From an uncultured Flavobacteriaceae bacterium (lineage in GTDB: Bacteria; Bacteroidota; Bacteroidia; Flavobacteriales; Flavobacteriaceae), in NCBI GenBank assembly GCA_945788155.1, contig CALZKX010000131.1, positions 1 to 6,885 on the forward strand: a stretch of DNA of 6,885 bases, written 5' to 3'. The notes under the pieces are model-generated. The model was not told where the DNA came from. It ran no database searches and worked only from the letters and a program-made list of their open reading frames with translations. The stretch's first letter is position 1, and each line of letters starts with the position of its first letter. Made by a program: the position numbers and the translations under genes. Below are positions 5,980 to 6,885 of this stretch, piece after piece.

Positions 5980-6573
5980 ATGATGCACAAAATGATTACA
6001 ACCAAAGAATTTTGGATTAAAAATATGGTATGCAGTCGATGCTTAAAAGTTATTAAGCAAGAGCTTCAAGAGCTGGGTGTAACAATTGCCTCTTTAGAAC
6101 TGGGTAAACTATTAGTTGAATCGACCACTAAAACCGAAGCAGAAATTGTGATAATCGTCACAGAAATGCTTCACAGCAATGGATTTGAAATAGCACAGAG
6201 CGAAGAAGAAATGCTTGTGGAAAGAATAAAATTAATCTTAATAGAGCAGCTCGTTGAGTTACCATTACATATTAAAGTGAATATGTCTCAACTATTAGCT
6301 TCGGTACTTTATCGTGATTACAAAACGTTGAGCAAATTGTTTTCATCTAAAGAGAAAACAACCATAGAAAAATATTTTATCAAACTTAAAATTGAAAAAG
6401 TGAAAGAACTCATCCAGCTAAAACAGCATTCTTTTTCTGATATAGGACACTTACTTGATTATAGCAGTGTGAACCATTTGTCAAGACAATTTAAAGATAT
6501 CGTTGGAATGAGTATGACAGATTATAAAAATACTGAAAACTGGAAACGCAGTTTTTACGATGAAATTATATAA
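5980..6573 (+). CDS. HMA-like metal-binding domain fused to AraC-family DNA-binding domain
   Basis: A 197-residue cytoplasmic one-component regulator as called here. Residues about 8-73 resemble a heavy-metal-associated (HMA/CopZ-like) domain: WIKNMVCSRC carries the MxCxxC signature (M16, C18, C21), followed by a helix and an alternating beta/alpha pattern. Residues about 98-185 are an AraC-type double helix-turn-helix: MSQLLASVLYRDYKTLSKLF is the first, and FSDIGHLLDYSSVNHLSRQF with the downstream VGMSMTDYK is the classic second. Cu(I) or another soft metal binding at the two cysteines probably controls DNA binding; this is inference from the domains and the pump and HYC neighbours. The frame is open back to a TTG at 5929, which would add 17 residues, but that segment shows no domain. 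ATGs at 5980, 5983 and 5992 are all plausible, and the exact start is uncertain. The second domain fits activation of a nearby promoter. Confidence 0.85.
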   Translation: MMHKMITTKEFWIKNMVCSRCLKVIKQELQELGVTIASLELGKLLVESTTKTEAEIVIIVTEMLHSNGFEIAQSEEEMLVERIKLILIEQLVELPLHIKVNMSQLLASVLYRDYKTLSKLFSSKEKTTIEKYFIKLKIEKVKELIQLKQHSFSDIGHLLDYSSVNHLSRQFKDIVGMSMTDYKNTENWKRSFYDEII

Positions 6574-6586
6574 ATAAAAACGAAAA

Positions 6587-6611
6587 ATATGCAGATAAGG
6601 TATCCGCATAT
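6587..6611. terminator. Hairpin between regulator and cytochrome genes
   Basis: ATATGC (6587-6592) pairs with GCATAT (6606-6611), and after an A/C mismatch GAT pairs with ATC around a 5-base loop AAGGT. It begins 13 bases after the regulator stop codon. No T-run follows directly on the plus strand, so it is a weak intrinsic terminator at best; it could equally be a protein site upstream of the cytochrome gene or an mRNA-stabilising stem. Confidence 0.35.
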
Positions 6612-6643
6612 CAAATACATTTAATTTTTAAAACCAAATAATT

Positions 6644-6885
6644 ATGAAAACAAAAAAAGTGCTAATAAGTCTTACATCTACAGCTTTGTTGTATGTGCTG
6701 CTGGTTAGCTTCGCTTATCCAACAAACGGTCGTTATGAAACCGAGCAACAAAAAAAGTGGGTAGCACCAGCAAGTGCCGATAAATTAGTAAACCCTATAA
6801 AAAGCGACGATGCCAAAGCTATTGCTTCGGGCAAAAAGCTCTACAAGGTAATGTGTTTTGTATGCCACGGAGCCAAAGGCAAAGG
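6644..6885 (+). CDS. c-type cytochrome, N-terminal part (cut by window edge)
   Basis: Eighty complete codons are visible before the window ends. The ATG at 6644 follows an A/T-rich leader and opens a signal peptide (MKTKKVLISL, then hydrophobic to about 25). After a linker of about 30 residues, SGKKLYKVMCFVCHG contains the haem c attachment motif CxxCH (C71, C74, H75) in the normal class I setting, with the Gly-Lys-x-x-Tyr lead-in and a Gly-rich follow-on. The protein would be exported and carry covalent haem in the periplasm or attached to a membrane, acting in electron transfer. It lies 70 bases downstream of the HMA-AraC gene on the same strand; co-transcription is possible but a hairpin lies between. 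Whether it works with copper (for example feeding a copper oxidase or reductase) cannot be told from this fragment. Confidence 0.82.
   Translation, partial: MKTKKVLISLTSTALLYVLLVSFAYPTNGRYETEQQKKWVAPASADKLVNPIKSDDAKAIASGKKLYKVMCFVCHGAKGK

Overview
The window looks like part of a copper/silver-handling gene cluster from a marine-type member of the Flavobacteriaceae (Bacteroidota). The lineage call rests on low GC, A/T-rich leaders without Shine-Dalgarno sequences, TAnnTTTG-type promoter elements, and two small Cys-containing exported proteins of the HYC_CC_PP type typical of Bacteroidota. Species cannot be named from the sequence.

The genes form two divergent arms around an approximately 0.95 kb intergenic region. 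The left arm, on the minus strand, reads: a small exported HYC_CC_PP-type protein (4056-4475), a very large CusA-type RND metal efflux pump (65-3904), and the first 18 codons of another exported protein that runs off the left edge, possibly the TolC or CusB partner. The right arm, on the plus strand, reads: a second HYC_CC_PP-type protein (5422-5841), a regulator that joins an HMA-like MxCxxC metal-binding domain to an AraC DNA-binding domain (about 5980-6573), and the start of a c-type cytochrome cut by the right edge (6644 onward).

The divergent region holds no intact gene. It contains a 267-base element bounded by near-perfect 24-base inverted repeats (4675-4941). Nested inside is a second hairpin-rich interspersed repeat (4762-4887). 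Next to these lie a decayed minus-strand coding remnant (5041-5238) and a short 11-base tandem repeat. Both HYC genes carry the same TATGTTTG element at the same distance from their start codons.

A working model, which is inference: the HMA-AraC protein senses periplasm-toxic metal (Cu(I)/Ag(I)) that reaches the cytoplasm and switches on one or both arms. The CusA pump expels the metal, and the two small exported Cys proteins bind or deliver it in the periplasm. Conservation in the pump of all three methionines of the E. coli CusA Cu(I)/Ag(I) site is the strongest sequence evidence for the substrate.
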